Below, piece by piece: positions 9,051 to 21,124 of a stretch of 64,000 nucleotides of DNA. A program made the position numbers and the translations under genes. This DNA is from Typhlomys cinereus. Its lineage: Eukaryota > Chordata > Mammalia > Rodentia > Platacanthomyidae. Every line of letters begins with the position of its first letter. The first letter of the stretch is position 1. The notes below the pieces were generated by a model. The model was not told where the DNA came from. It saw only the letters and a list, made by a program, of their open reading frames with translations, and ran no database searches. Location: contig JALPQD010000006.1 of assembly GCA_023101885.1 (NCBI GenBank), positions 13,873,585 through 13,937,584 on the forward strand. Reading direction: 5' to 3'.

Positions 9051-10982
9051 TCCTTGCTATACTGATAGTTACATACTCACTTCTATGAATGATAAGAAAA
9101 GCACCCGTGGATGAAACATTTGAGGGTGCAGCATGCTTAGAGAGAATCCCATAGTAGCCATCTTCCTATATGTAGTATATGATAAATGAGAACTGTCTTA
9201 TGAGTATAGAAATGCTCCAAAAACAAATGGTAGAATAAAGAACATTTTTGAGAACATTAAGAGAAGGACACATAGGATAGAATTATAAGCAGGCTGCAGT
9301 GGCATTTGAATGGCCTCTATTATGAATAATAAGTCATGTGACTGAGGTTGAGTTGTCTGTCCAGATAAACTTTGACCATGTAAGGTATTCTGCCTCTAAT
9401 TATACAGGAAAAGTAGAAAAACATAAGGATGAGATGGAAGTGATGGCTTGCATTCTGGATAGCTTTGTGGGGATGGGGAGGAGAGTATAAATTAAATCAT
9501 GCTGAAGCGTTCTTCCTGGGATCCAAAATACTTGGGACCCATAAGGGTGAACTGACAGAATAAAGAATGGGGTTACAAATAATAGAAGGTATTCCTAAGG
9601 GTTGACATTTAATACAGAGGAAGGGAAAGACCATGCATGATTCACCATGCAGAAGGACCTTAATAATGGCTTAGTACAGGAAACTATGAAAATTAGGGAA
9701 TATATTATTTCTGGATTACTTTTAGACAAAAGTGACTTGTGAAGCTGTGAGAAATGGAGGTTAATGGGATCACCCTGAGCACCTTGGATGGGAAAAATGA
9801 GTAAATTACTCATTTCTTCTTGAGATAAAGACTGAGGTCATACAATAGAAATCAGTCCCTTCTGTGCTCACTCATATGTACCGATAGGGACACTTGGTTA
9901 TCACTGGCTGTGTTCTCCATGAATATCAGGTACTAAAGTATAATAGAGAAAGACAGGTATCACTGAGGGAACTAATCATAAAAGAGGCAATGTTTGATGG
10001 CCATTTCACTGGGCCATAAAGAACTATGTTTATCATAGAATTAAGTAAGAAATTCATTCACTAGGGATCTTGGGGATAGTATGGGAGTCCTATCTACGAG
10101 CTCTATAGTGAATCATAACCTTCATGAGGTAAAAGAGGTTTGGGTGTATCTGAATTTTAATTAGCATATAAATTGTATTTGTAAGATGTTAAAGCACCCA
10201 GGATGGGAAAAGGGTGAGGGGAGTGCTGAAGGGGTTTGCCTGTATATGGCAAGCAAATGTGTTAACATATATGTCAAGCAAGGAAAAAATTATGAGAAGA
10301 CAAATTCAGTATTTGTAGGCCTCTGGAAGTCTTCAAATTTTTCACAGTTCACAACAGGTACAAATGACACAATGGTACAAGCAAAAAAAAGATACATTTA
10401 TTCATCAGAGTGTACTCTTTTTCTTCCTTTCAAGACTATATACTGGTTTTCCTAGTCCATGACTTTTTAAGCAACCAGATTGTTGGTGGAGAAGCAATGG
10501 TCATGGTGCTGGCCTACAGCCTGATAGATCCAGCGAACCAGCTCAAGCAATGATTGTCGTGAGGGAGAACATGGTCCTCTTCTGCATTTCCTTAGTGTGA
10601 GCTGACCCACCGAGCGTGTTGGGAGTGAAAAGATGTGCAATAGCCCTAGTATTATAGTGTCCTAGAATAGCACCCAGGGCTGAAGAGTTCACCCCAGGAA
10701 GAGGAAGTTACTCCAGCAATAAAGGTTAGTTCAGGTATGTAACAAACAGCAGTCAAATAGCTTATAGAGAATTCTTGAGGATGATAGAGAGCCTGGCATC
10801 ATAGTATCCTACATCCTTGCTTTTGTATACAATATTGCTCTTGTGATGAAGCTATTAACACATATGATAAGATCTTACTGCTCTGTATTTGACCTTGACA
10901 TTTTATTTTGTATTCCATTAACTGCTAAATCACAATACCAATTGTCACTTGCTTGGAAAGGCCTTAGCCATCCTGTCTACAA
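9051..10982. other. Unassigned sequence
   Basis: No coding exon or classified repeat recognised over about 1.9 kb. The 89-codon frame at 10186-10455 has no known motif. Confidence 0.45.
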
Positions 10983-11013
<31 letters not shown>

Positions 11014-11024
11014 GTGTGTGTATA
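10983..11024. repeat. (TG)n microsatellite
   Basis: An interrupted TG run with TATG variants. Its translation explains the Cys/Val-rich tail of the 60-codon frame ending here. Confidence 0.95.
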
Positions 11025-11277
11025 GTGCTGATCATTGAGTATCTTACAAAGTTGGAGGAAAAAATGCCTCAAATAACAGTAAAACCAGCAATCAATGAAT
11101 TTAACAAAGGCCTCCTGCATGGATAAAAGAGTATTTCCATGAGCCATTTATTAGTTGGGTAAAAATTCCACTGCCATATATAGGCTACTTTCCTAAGAGT
11201 TCATGGTTAGAAGGGGCTTAGAAGCCTCTCCACATACATGATGCAGGCTGTTGCCACTGTTGTTTGTTACATATCTG

Positions 11278-11399
11278 AACTAACCTTTATTAACCTTTAC
11301 CTGAACTAACCTGAACGGAGCATCATAGCATGAATATAAACTAACCTTTATTAACCTTTACCTGAACTAACCTGAACGGAGCATCATAGCATGAATATA
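11278..11399. repeat. 61-bp tandem duplication
   Basis: Two nearly identical adjacent units beginning AACTAACCTTTATTAACC (11278 and 11339), each ending GCATCATAGCATGAATATA. The near-identity implies a recent local duplication. The unit itself contains a shorter internal echo, CTAACCTTTATTAACCTTT. Confidence 0.93.
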
Positions 11400-11717
11400 C
11401 AACATGCAAAAATTCTGGTTATAGGGCATAGAGGCATCTTCATCTTTGTTGGATTTAGTGTTCATAGTGCTGGAGGGTACTTTGCAGTAGGCTGAGGGAA
11501 TACAGTTCACCAATCATTCTTAACCATGTCCTTGACCGTTAACATCATTGCAATATTAGGTAAGATTTGTCAAGTTATATAATAGTGGTATATGACTCTT
11601 ACAAGTTCAACCAATTACGTCTTGATTAGATTTAAGGCTTGCTCTCTAGGAGAGAGCTCATGCTTGGCACTATCAAGTCAGATAAAAAAGTCTGTGGGAT
11701 CTGGATAGATAATTGAC

Positions 11718-11990
11718 AATAAAATCATTGTTGTGCAAGCATGAGTTCCTGAGTTAAATCCCCACAACTTAATAAAAAATATCTAGGTATGGTGCCATGT
11801 TATTATAACCTAGAACCTGGGGGAGGTAGAGAAATGAGGAACCTGGGGTTCTTTAGTCAGCTAGAATAGTTTATTTAGTAAGTTCCAGGCCAGGGAGAGA
11901 TCTTGTCTCAAAAACAAGGTGAACAGCACCTAGAGAAAGATATTTGTGATTGTTCTCTGGTCTCCATGCAAGCACACATGTGTGTTACTG
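11718..11990 (+). mobile_element. B4-type SINE (ID-like head plus B1-like body), diverged
   Basis: GCAAGCATGAGTTCCTGAGTT followed by CCCCACAACTT is the tRNA-like head. The body then runs through GCCATGTTATTATAACC, AGTTCCAGGCCAGGGAGAGA, CTTGTCTCAAAAACAAGGTG and TCTCTGGTCTCCATGCAAGC. This is the order of the rodent B4 family. No clear target-site duplication; an old copy. Confidence 0.7.
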
Positions 11991-12574
11991 TTTAGGCAGG
12001 TATAATAAACCTGTCAAAACACCTCCTAAAAATTTATGTTTACTCTCATGGATTATTGATGTTATTGTCTTTGGTCTGGGTAGCTTCATTGTACAGTGGG
12101 TAGCAATTACTGTGAAGTCTCTTAACTAGTAAAACTACTAGAATACGTGACTGTTGCTGTGACATAACAGTTCAATGCTCAGCCCTAAGTAAAAAAAAGT
12201 AAACATTCATCAATGTTACTCCAGCCAACATGAGAAAGCACTGCAGAAGGAAAGGCCAAGACTGTAAGAACCAGATTGGGAAGCTGTTTTCCCTGGATCA
12301 GAACAGTTTCCAGTGGAGGGAAGGAGAGGCTTGTTTGGCTCATGAAGATCAAAGACTCATGAGAACCTTCTCTGAGTTATAAAGCATTTAAAAATTGCCA
12401 AGAGAGTCCTCACTGACATAGCTGCCAGCAAGTTACATACGATATGCACATGATGCAGGATTCATTTTCTGGACTTGCATGTGATCATTCCTTCAGTTCA
12501 TCTCCATCTGGACTAATGTTTCTTCATATCTTACAATTATTCAAGCAGTATCAAATGTTTGCTGCAAACCTCAA
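11991..12574. other. Unassigned sequence
   Basis: No gene or certain repeat. The GC-neutral stretch 12190-12370 has no recognised protein similarity. Confidence 0.4.
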
Positions 12575-12726
12575 GAATCTAGAAAAAAAGAGGAACAGAT
12601 TAAACCTCAGGGGAAACAAAATGAAAAGTAAAGATAAGAATAGAAATCATAGAAATTAATACCAGAGAGAAAAATGAATGAAAGCCAAAAGCTAATTCTT
12701 TGAAAAGATAAATATTATTTTTTAAC

Positions 12727-12761
12727 TTTAGTTTTAAATAAATAATTTGTTTATTTATTTA

Positions 12762-12809
<48 letters not shown>

Positions 12810-13176
12810 CAGAGGGCACCATGTGTCCCTGTGGAAGACCAAAGGTGACTTCAGGAATCATCCAGGATTGTTCTACCTCGTTTTTGCTTTGCTCTAAGAT
12901 TTCCCAGGCTTGCCCACCAGTGCCAGAAGTGCAGGCTGTTGCTGCTCCCCTTTTCTGCCTAGCTGTGTAGAACCACGGACGAATTCGGGAACCACCATGG
13001 ACTACTCCACCTCCTTGTTTACTCTGCCCCGGGATTCACAGGCTCCGCCCTACCAGGACCAGAAGCGGAGGCCGCCCCCCCCTTCCTCCTAGCGTCTATA
13101 CGTGGGATCTGGGATCCGAACTCAGGACCTTCCACCTGCAAGGCAGAGGCTTACCCCCTGAGCCACTCTCCAGCCC
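12727..13176 (-). mobile_element. Chimeric SINE: young B2-like unit joined to older-family 3' half
   Basis: On the minus strand, 13176 to about 12966 is the tRNA-headed young family as far as its CGTCCGTGGTTCTACAC segment. Instead of a (CA)n tail it continues at about 12962 into the body of the older family seen at 41700-41965 (GCCTGCACTTCTGGCACTGG, then CAAAGCAAAAACGAGGTAGA). It ends with that family's (CA)n and an A/T-rich tail near 12730. No poly-A lies between the halves. It lies within an ancient L1. Target-site duplication not found, so the outer edges are approximate. Confidence 0.75.
12763..12801. repeat. (TG)n microsatellite in SINE tail
   Basis: A pure TG run of about 19 units that is the (CA)n tail of the chimeric minus-strand SINE. 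Confidence 0.95.
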
Positions 13177-14090
13177 CATGAATACATGTTTAAAAGACAG
13201 AAATTTTGAGGCATATACATGAATAAACACAAAACCCAAATAGCTTCATTATTTATGAAATAAATTGAGTTAATTTTATTTGCTAAAAATTAAAAAAGAG
13301 CAAGTATATGCAAACTTACAGAATGTAAGAGAGAGCTTTTAACAAATTCTACCTTAATATCAAAATAAGACAAAGACTCACAAAGAAAAAAAATCAACAT
13401 GATTAAAAGGATGCTAAATTTATCAATAAAATATCAAAATAATCGAATCCAACAATATGTAAAGAATAATATATTATGACCAGGTGGGGTTGATTTTGGA
13501 AATGCAAAAATGGTTAATAATTTTTAACATAAATCAGTGTAATTCATATCAGAAGAATGATGGTAAAAAATAATATACATTCTATATAATAAATGCAAAA
13601 ACTCATTTTACAAAATTCAATATGTATCCATAGTTTAAAATAACAGAAACAATAATAAAAACAGCAAAACTCTTGGCTAGTGAGTAACAGATAAAGGCTT
13701 TGACAGGCATAAGCAATAGGGGATATGCTTGAAAAGCACATGGCTTTGTCAAGTTAAATTTTCCTTTCTTTATAGTGGGACAAAAGTAATGTCCGCTCAT
13801 ATCGTTTTCACTTACTATTACATCAGAAGTTTTGGTTAATGTCAAAAAACAAAAACAAGGACCTATGGATGCATGTTACATATATAGATTCTATGTATGA
13901 ATATCTATGGTCAACAAAAAAAATCATTGAAAAGGCTATATACTGTGTAATTGGAGGTGAATTCTGAGATAAAGGCAAAGCTATGATGACAGAAAACATA
14001 TCACTGGTTGTCAGAGACTGGATTTGCAGGGAGTGGTAGGCCACAAGTGACAGAAGAGTTTTGCAGTGCAATAAAATTGTTCTTGTTTTT

Positions 14091-14590
14091 GTTTTTTATG
14101 AATATTATATGCCTGTTTGTGTTACTGCAACTAACAGAATGATTTCTGGAAAAAGCATATTTACCTGTATTCAGATTTTACTTTGATATACTTTCCAAAA
14201 GAAAGGAAATTTCACTCATAGAAACTGTCTTTGAAAGAAATTCTGTCAATATTTTTGTTTTGTTCCATTTGTTTATTTACTTTTTTTGTCTGTGACTACA
14301 TTTTTCCCAGAAGTCTTAATGTCTCTCTTTTCTTAGTAATTCAAATTTAAAAAGATGATTCATTTAATCTACTTTTAATAAAAGATGAAAGAGAGCTAAC
14401 TGATTTTTTATGTATTATCTGACTGACCCAGGCTATCTTCAACTCAATTTCCATATTTTTTTCTAGGTAAGTTCAAATAAGATTTCTGTCACTTGCAAGA
14501 CAGAGTGGTATATTAAGCTAAATACTTCCCCAACTATTGCCAATGAAATTTATGCATTTTTTAAAAAATAGTTTTACACATGCTCCCTAG
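14091..14590. other. Unassigned AT-rich sequence
   Basis: No gene or clear repeat seen. Confidence 0.4.
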
Positions 14591-14945
14591 TACTGTAGCA
14601 GTTACTCTTCTCTGCTGTGAGACACCACTCAGACTCAAGCAACTTAAGAGGAGAAAGAGATTTATTCAGTTTACAGTTCCAGAGGGTCAATACTGCTTTT
14701 CATAGTGGAAACAGCATGACTGGCTGGCAGACGTTGGAGGTAGCTTAAGTCATGTTCACCAGGGAGGCCAGAGCTGCAAACTGCAAGAGTCGGATTTCTC
14801 CAGGAAGCAGGGTAGAACTAACCAACCTCAAGGCCCACCCCCTCTGAGATGCTTTCTTCCAGCAAGGTTCCACCTCCTAAAGTTGATACAACAAACACAT
14901 GAGCCTGTTGGGGACAACTTATATTTAAACCATGACAATTACCTA
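14591..14945. repeat. Rodent interspersed repeat, class unresolved
   Basis: GAGATTTATTCAGTTTACAGTTCC, followed by a CCACCTCCTAA phrase near 14868-14880 and CATGAGCCTGTTGGGGACA near its right end, recall a repeat common in rodent genomes. It resembles, but is not the same as, the LTR-like repeats at 8745 and 17425. No target-site duplication found. Confidence 0.45.
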
Positions 14946-15204
14946 ATCACATTTTGGTAAGTGTATCTGCCTAATTGTTGATTTTAGTCAAGACAAAGGG
15001 CACTGGAGGTTACATTTTTCAACCTTTCCTCTCCAACACTTATAAAGATGCATATTATAATTTGAAAATAAAATAGAAAGTGCTAAGAGCTTTGTTGAAT
15101 TTGAACTTTTTCATTTCCACCTAATAACATTCATCAACATCAAGGAGATCCTAGATAACATAATCTCCAACTGGGCTTATCACCCCATAGGATCCCCAGT
15201 GGAC

Positions 15205-15295
15205 TACTTGAGTGAAAGGATGGGTAGGCATGGTACCCAGCTATAGTACCCAGCACTTGGGAGACAGAAGAAGGAAATGAAAATAAGGGGAGGAG
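15205..15295 (+). mobile_element. B1-like SINE fragment
   Basis: GGTAGGCATGGTACCCAGC, then CCCAGCACTTGGGAGACAGAAGAAGG, is the left part of a B1 unit. It grades into a purine-rich GGAAA/GAAAG tract to about 15350. Confidence 0.5.
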
Positions 15296-15350
15296 AGGAA
15301 AGGGAAGGAAAGAAAGAAAGAGAAGGGACAAGATAAAAGGAAGAAAAGAA

Positions 15351-17424
15351 TTAGGGGATGATAACAGAGGATTGAGGCAGAATTTATTTTTGTGTGTACA
15401 TTCTTTTAAAACCTGGAATGTAAAACAGACTTTGTGGGTATCTGAGAAAATGTCCAGATGCTGTGCACAATGCTGCGGTGGTAAACAGAGCAGAAGCCCA
15501 ACCGTGTCTTATTTTTGTCTTTCTGGAGCCTTCCTATTGCAGTTTGAAGCGATGTCTCTGGAAGGCCTCCCACTGAGTTATAATTTACCTCAAATTCCCT
15601 TCCTTATAGCATTTGATGAAGTGACACATAATATGCAAGGAAAGTGAGAAAGGGAAGAGCAGGAAGGTTCCTAAAAGTGGAATGTGCTTACGAGATAAAA
15701 ATAAAAGCAGATTCTTAGGAAGGTCATCACTGGCAGCACAGTGACTAACACAGTATCTGAAATAATACCAGCGATAATTAAAAACATTTCTTTCAGAGAC
15801 ATTTCAAATGCTGAGGAACTCTCTTCTCCTTGGGAAACTTCACAGTGTTTTGCTGATGACAAACTGGTGTAATAAAAATAAAGACACATTAAAATGGAAT
15901 TTTTACAATTGTGATTCTTAAATGCTTTGCTCTGCTACAGAAAAAAATACAATAGACTTTTATATACCCAAGTTATCTTATTTTAGAACTGTTTTGCAAA
16001 CAACTCTTCATGAGTAGCCATGTTAAAATTAGCTCAAGACATATATTTTCTGAATGAATTGTATTGACAATACTCAGGAAATCTATGATGGCCTTAGGGT
16101 TTATGCATTTGTTTGTTTGGTTTTCTTTGTTTGTTTTTAGTTTATAATACCTCCCAACTGTTGTTCCTCATTACCTTCTTTGGCAGTTCTTTCTGTACAA
16201 AAGTGTAGAAATTATAATGAATTTCTGTATTTCTTTTAGAAATTGCATATAATTTCTTTTAGAAATTGCATATAATTTCTAAACGATGGAGATGATGTGG
16301 TTCGATTTTTAAAGCTAAAACAGTGAGGAGGCCAGAAAACACAAGAGTCGGTATTTCAGCATTTATGATCTGTGATCTGAGTTTACAAATCTCTTCAGTG
16401 GAAACAGCCTTGCACACACACAATGAAACACTAGGACATTGAGGACTGAGAATTTGAACCATTTATGTGGTTTAGGACCCTTTGCTTTTGACTGTTATCA
16501 ATACAGTTTATCAATACAGTGTTTTAATGACAGGATGTTCTTTGGTCTGGTAGATAAAAGCCACACATAACTACTGTTCACTCAAGAAACTTTCTGAATA
16601 CCAACACTTAAATAGAAAACACCAAAGATGACTCAATCCTCAAGACTATCAGAACTTCTCACTTTCAAACACCTGCCTCCTGTATGTATCTCTTATCAGT
16701 GTCTACTTATAAGAGAAAAATTATAAAATGTCCTAAATTTAATGGCAATGGACCACCAGGTGGAGGAGAGTGGAGAGATAAGAGTCATCAGTTAACAGAT
16801 TTAGGTCTAATTTGTGCCACATTCCTGAATGTGTTTTAAAACCTTGACTCAAACTCCAGACGGCCAATCATCAGGCAACTTCACTTCCTGCTTACTGCCC
16901 TGATCAGTCTAGAAGCAACAAGTGTTTCTGCTTTTGGACAACTTTCCAAAACTTTCCCTCTGTAGTTAATGGTGCTCCTGGGGGGTGGAAAGCTCCCCAG
17001 GTGATCCCATTCTGAGAAATTTCACACAGTTGCCCTGGTGTTAGAGAAGAAAGCTAATCGCCCAGAAAGATTTCACAGCAACTCTGACTCACAGCTAAAT
17101 TTACATATTCCCTGGCTTTTGTTTCACTTTTTCTCTAAGTTGTAAACCAGCTACAGGAAAGATGGAGAAGAATTTGGAGGTTTGGTTTTTTGTTTTTTTT
17201 TTTCCTCCAGTTCTAGGCAAAACATAAATTGACTTTTATTAATTCTGTCTCCTGAGTTTTCTTTTAACAATGTGACAAGTAAAATACTCCAATTACAACT
17301 ATGAACGTTCGATCCCATCCCATGAAGCAATACCATTTTTTTGCCATTCAGACCCTCTTATCTACAGACAATATAAGTTTGTGTAAACAACTTATGGTCT
17401 TTCCCTAGCTGCTTGTCTCATTGC
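15351..17424. other. Unassigned sequence with a small tandem duplication
   Basis: No exon or classified element. A unit of about 23 bp (ATTTCTTTTAGAAATTGCAT) is duplicated at 16230-16280. The 91-codon frame at 15372-15647 has no recognised motif. Confidence 0.45.
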
Positions 17425-17705
17425 TGATATAACCAACTTAAGGAAGGAAAGGTACGGTGTGGCTTACAGTTCCAAGGGACATGACAGAAACTTCAGGGGA
17501 AGAGGCAGGAAGCAGCCGCTCACATTGTATGGACAGTCAGGAAGCAGACAGTGAAGCATGCTGGTGCTCAGCTTGCTTTCTCCTTTCATTCAGCCAGGGG
17601 CTCCCAACCCGTGGAATGGTACCTTGCATCTCACAGGTGGGAATTTATATCTCAAATCAATCTAATCTAGATAATGCCTCACAATCAGTGCCCAAAAGTT
17701 TAACT
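17425..17705 (-). repeat. Older LTR-like interspersed repeat, minus strand
   Basis: It shares the GGCTTACAGTTCC module, a GTCAGGAAGCAGACAGTGAAGC phrase, the GGTGCTCAGCTTGCTTTCTCC phrase and the TCAATCTAATCTAGATAATGCC phrase known from a common rodent repeat. It has the same layout as 8745-9050. Ends approximate. Confidence 0.5.
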
Positions 17706-18222
17706 AAATCTTGTCCCTTTGTTTGAGTGCGTGTATGTTTTTAAGTTTTTAGACACTGAATAGGACTGAAATATAGGCAATATTTTGCATGAAAGTTTGT
17801 TTAGATGTAGTAAGATTCTTTCTTCCTTTGATGCATACTTAATATCGTTGGCTAGTGGAATCTTAGAAGTCTACATCAGTTGTCCTCCTCTGTGACCTTA
17901 GAAAACAAAGAGTTTGTACGTAATCCGAGTGTCATCACATCTGGATGAGAAAGACAGATGAACTCACTGGATTGAGTGACAATGATTGGCTTGCCTACTT
18001 TTTTCCCTGTGTATTCCATTCCTGCTCATGTTCCAGGTAAGAAAAAACTGAGCTGGTATAGTATTCAGGAAACATGATAAGTGGAGATTGATCACACTGT
18101 GGTAGTCTCTGAATTAATAGCACCAAGGCCACCTCATAAGTATCTGTTTTATGCCAATTTAGAGAAGAGCCCAGTATTCCTTTACTTGAACTGTTGGTCA
18201 AGTTTCTATTTTAGTTAGTGAG
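17706..18222. other. Unassigned sequence
   Basis: Nothing recognised. Confidence 0.4.
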
Positions 18223-18230
18223 TATTTTTC

Positions 18231-18536
18231 TTATTTATTTATTTTTTATAATCTTTTTAATTATTATTTATTCAATTGTGCTTGTATACATGTGTGCGCG
18301 TGCGTGTATATATGTGTGTGTGTGTGTAGAACCACGGACGAATTTGGGAACCACCATGGACGCCTCCACCTCCTTGTTTACTCTACCCCGGGATTCACAG
18401 GTTCCACCCTACCAGGACCAGAAATGCAGGGCGCCGCTGCTTCCGCCTGGCGTCTATATGTGGGGTCTAGGATCCGAACTCAGGACCCTCCACCTGCAAG
18501 GCAGAGGCTTAACCCTTGAGCCACCTCTCCAGCCCC
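18231..18536 (-). mobile_element. B2-like SINE, young family, minus strand
   Basis: The full tRNA-like head is at the right end (GGGGCTGGAGAGGTGGCTCA on the minus strand), the family body is present, and the TG-rich tail lies at 18280-18329. An 8-bp duplication TATTTTTC lies at 18223-18230 and 18537-18544. The 111-codon frame across it is a read-through of the SINE and not a gene. Confidence 0.9.
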
Positions 18537-18544
18537 TATTTTTC

Positions 18545-19205
18545 GTATTTTAAAGAAGATAAAACAGTGGATGTGTTAATATAACATCATTTTAAACATG
18601 TCAGTGTTAATTCCTCTTTTTTTTTTTTTTTGAGTCATTTTGTAGTTCTCAGGGTATTCTCCAAGTTTATTGTCTCTGATTCTTGTCTTATACACTGTCA
18701 TATGCTATGAAACTGCCCATTACCAGGTCTTCACTCCGGACTATCTATTTCCCCCAAATCTATGCAGATTCTCTTTTGATGCTCAGAACATATTAGTGAG
18801 ACAGTAGTAACAGACAGATGTGGTAATTGTCTCACTCAAATGTGCAAATTAAAAAATCCTGAGGAAAAAGGAATACATCAAGAAGGTTTCCATGAAAAGT
18901 AAATAGCTAAATACATTAAAATTTTAAAAAGCACAGTTTATGCTTACTAAGAAACCTCTGGGATTCTAAACAATCTAACAATCTACTGTCATTGTTCAGG
19001 AAGATTTCAAATAATCTGAGCCCATGAAATAAAAACCCCCAAAAGATAGTTTGTAAGAAGCAAAATTACCTTTACTTAGGTGTGATTTTCAGTTCAATCT
19101 TTGAATCTTCATTTCTGCAATGCTGTGCATCTGCAATGCTGTTTTGAAGGCCTCCCCCCATATTGAGTATGAGTAAGATGGTTTTGTAAGATGGTGTACT
19201 TTAGC
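18545..19205. other. Unassigned sequence
   Basis: Nothing recognised beyond a poly-T run at 18618-18631. Confidence 0.4.
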
Positions 19206-19375
19206 ATTCTTTTAACACTGTTACAAATGAGGTTTGTTCCTCTCTCAGCAATTCCTGTAAGTGTGGTATGGCCAGTTCCCTTGGATCCTAGCATTGATAT
19301 GAATTCTCCTCCAACTTGGATTATGAGCTGTGAGAATCACAAAAATAATAAACCTTATTTCTTTGAAAAAAGAAT
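19206..19375 (+). repeat. Partial copy of the ~430-bp LTR-like repeat
   Basis: GTTCCTCTCTCAGC, then GTGGTATGGCCAGTTCCCTTGG, a TTCTCCTCCAACTTGGA phrase and AATAAACCTTA match the 3' half of the family represented at 37608-38031. The 5' half is not recognisable. Confidence 0.65.
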
Positions 19376-19455
19376 TGGTACATAGTAGAACACTAGACAG
19401 CATGCTGTGTTCCAAATTCTACTCATTTGAGGTGATTAGTGTGAATGTATTTCTT

Positions 19456-19765
19456 CTTTTTGCTTGTGTAAGTGTGTATGCATGTGTGTGTGTGTGTGTT
19501 TGTGTGTGTGTGTACAAGAATTACAAGAGTGTGCTTGAGTATGTGTGCCTATGGAGGCCCAGTGATGACATCGGAACCATCCTGAATTGCTCTACCTCTT
19601 TATTGCTTTGTTCTGAGGTTTCCAAAGTCCTGCCTTCCTTCCAGGACAGAGTGCAGGCCTTTGCCATTTCTGCTTTGCCTTTTTATGTAAGATCTTAGAT
19701 ATGAACCCTTGTCCTTTTGCTTATGGGGCAAAAAGGCTTTAACATCTGAGCCACCTTTACAGCCA
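19456..19765 (-). mobile_element. B2-like SINE, older family, minus strand
   Basis: A TG-rich tail (19468-19515), a GGAGGCCCAGTGATGAC region, a TTGCTTTGTTCTGAGGTTTCC region and a degenerate tRNA-like head ending GAGCCACCTTTACAGCC. It is flanked by AGTGTGAATGTATTTCTT and AGTGTGAACTTATTTCTT (from 19438 and 19766; 16/18 match), an aged target-site duplication. Confidence 0.8.
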
Positions 19766-19880
19766 AGTGTGAACTTATTTCTTGAGCTCTTACTAGCATT
19801 TACACATTGTTCTAGGCCCAGGCCTTCAGCAGTGAGACAGAGACAAATAGTAAATGATTCAAAGGCTAACAGCTCTCAGT
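19766..19880 (+). repeat. Possible ancient mammal-wide repeat fragment
   Basis: TTTCTTGAGCTCTTACTAGCATTTACACATTGTTCTAGGC, followed by CAGTGAGACAGAGACAAATAGTAAAT, resembles a widespread mammalian repeat phrase about a feature list of growing copy number. I cannot name the family with certainty. Confidence 0.35.
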
Positions 19881-20544
19881 GACCTGTGATAAGATATAAG
19901 ATATGTCACTCAGGTTAGAGACCCTTGGGCATTCGAGAAGGCAAAGGTTTTAAGGTTATCACTCTCATCTTTCACACTTCCTTCTTCCCTGAAGCAGATA
20001 TGAAAACTAGGAAGAACTTTCTGTAGCTGGACATAAAGCTCCCATGTGAGATATCTTTTCCAAACCTGGAGAAAGGGAGCTGGAGACATAGGCAAGAACC
20101 TGAACAAGACTTTTGTTTTCCCATTTTATTGTTAGTAGATTCTACTTCCCCTTTCTATCATGTTTCTCTACACTTATTAAAACTTGCATAAAAGGTTTAA
20201 TCAATTGTCAGTCTTCATTTCTCACTGAAGGCTCTCATAATGTATAAAACTTGTATTAAGTAAACTTGTATGTTCTTTTCTTGTTTTAATCTGCTTTCAG
20301 TTAAAAAGGTCTCTGTCATAGAAATAGGATGTGTAAAGGGCAGTTATCTCTCCTCTCTTGTGTGTGTATAAGTAACTTCACACATGTTATAATAGTAACC
20401 ACAACAAAGAATCCATAGACTCATTGCTTTTTTCTTTCTGGAATGTTGGTATGGGAGAATTTGAAATTTTTCTGAGCACTGTGTTTCTATAAATATACCT
20501 CTTCCTGGATTTTTACGGTGAAACTTTAAATATGGATTTCCAAT
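19881..20544. other. Unassigned sequence
   Basis: Nothing recognised. Confidence 0.4.
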
Positions 20545-21122
20545 GGTGGTAGTAAGGTAGGATTAGAACAGTTATGCTGGGATGGGTCTCTAAAGGTCTT
20601 TGAAATTCCCTAAGGCCATCTCCTTTGCTGGGATCATCCTGAAGGAACAGCCCTGCCGAGGTACTGACTCTAATCCTCCCAGAGATAAGGTGTCCAACTT
20701 CCCTATGAAAGAATTATGGAGATGAGCTCTGCATATCCAAAGAACAACTTAATCCCTAGCTCCATGTGGGCCCGGTAGCAACTGAGTTGGGTCCCAATGG
20801 GAGCTAGCCAATGAGAAAAAGCCAGTTTCCTGGGCTTGCCTAAGTGTACAAATATGTGTGATCCTGGCAGCCGTCGTAGGTGCTTGCCACTCATGGCATG
20901 AGTGTGTTTCTTGTTCCTTGCGCCTTGCTCCTCATGGATTCCATGCCTGGAGTCCATGAGTTCTCCCGGGTGCCCTATGGCACTCCAAATCTAGAGTCTG
21001 TGAGTTCCGTTCTTTCTCTCCTCTAATAAACTCTACCTTAATCCTCTACACGTGTTCAGGTTTCAATCTTCGACTCCCCAACACAAGAACCCTGCAAAAT
21101 TGGGACAGTCGTTCCCACAACA
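20545..21122 (+). repeat. Retroviral-type LTR (plus strand)
   Basis: It begins near TGGTGGTAGTAAGGTAGGAT and ends ...CCCACAACA. An AATAAA polyadenylation signal lies at 21025-21030, about 95 bp before the end, as in U3-R-U5 organisation. Homologous copies lie at 1630-2465 and 45818-46345, both on the minus strand. A primer-binding site follows directly (21125-21142). The left edge is approximate. An old endogenous element with no retained coding region. Confidence 0.75.
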
Positions 21123-21124
21123 TT

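Larger units (their letters stand above)
12575..14090 (+). pseudogene. Ancient L1 ORF2 to 3' UTR, fragmented
   Basis: The left part (12575-12720) matches the segment before the reverse transcriptase, ending with the AKSxFFEKI-type stretch. After an inserted SINE (12727-13176) it resumes. 13400-13500 reads like [18 protein letters not shown] followed by DQVG. 13590-13625 covers the KIQ...P region. 13765-13860 matches the SGTRQGCPLSPLLFN region. 13990-14065 resembles the 3' UTR phrase around GGTTGTCAGAGACTGG. Frames are broken throughout. Several internal segments, including the FADD region, are missing. The sequence is closer to eutherian L1M copies than to the young L1s here. Confidence 0.72.

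Noticed and set aside
10440..10770. Possible processed pseudogene on the minus strand (an AATAAA-like motif and an A-rich end)
   Set aside because: I tried to match it to common retrocopies such as ribosomal protein genes. Only isolated phrases agreed, with no frame, duplication or consistent alignment.
10843..11025. Cys/Val-rich open frame ending in a repeated CVCVC tail
   Set aside because: Translation of a (TG)n microsatellite. The same artefact occurs at 12764-12970, 19330-19698, 24882-25097 and 56175-56450.
18218..18553. 111-codon frame, one of the longest non-L1 frames
   Set aside because: It lies wholly in a SINE. The same peptide phrases recur in other SINE copies (42165-42503, 56175-56450).
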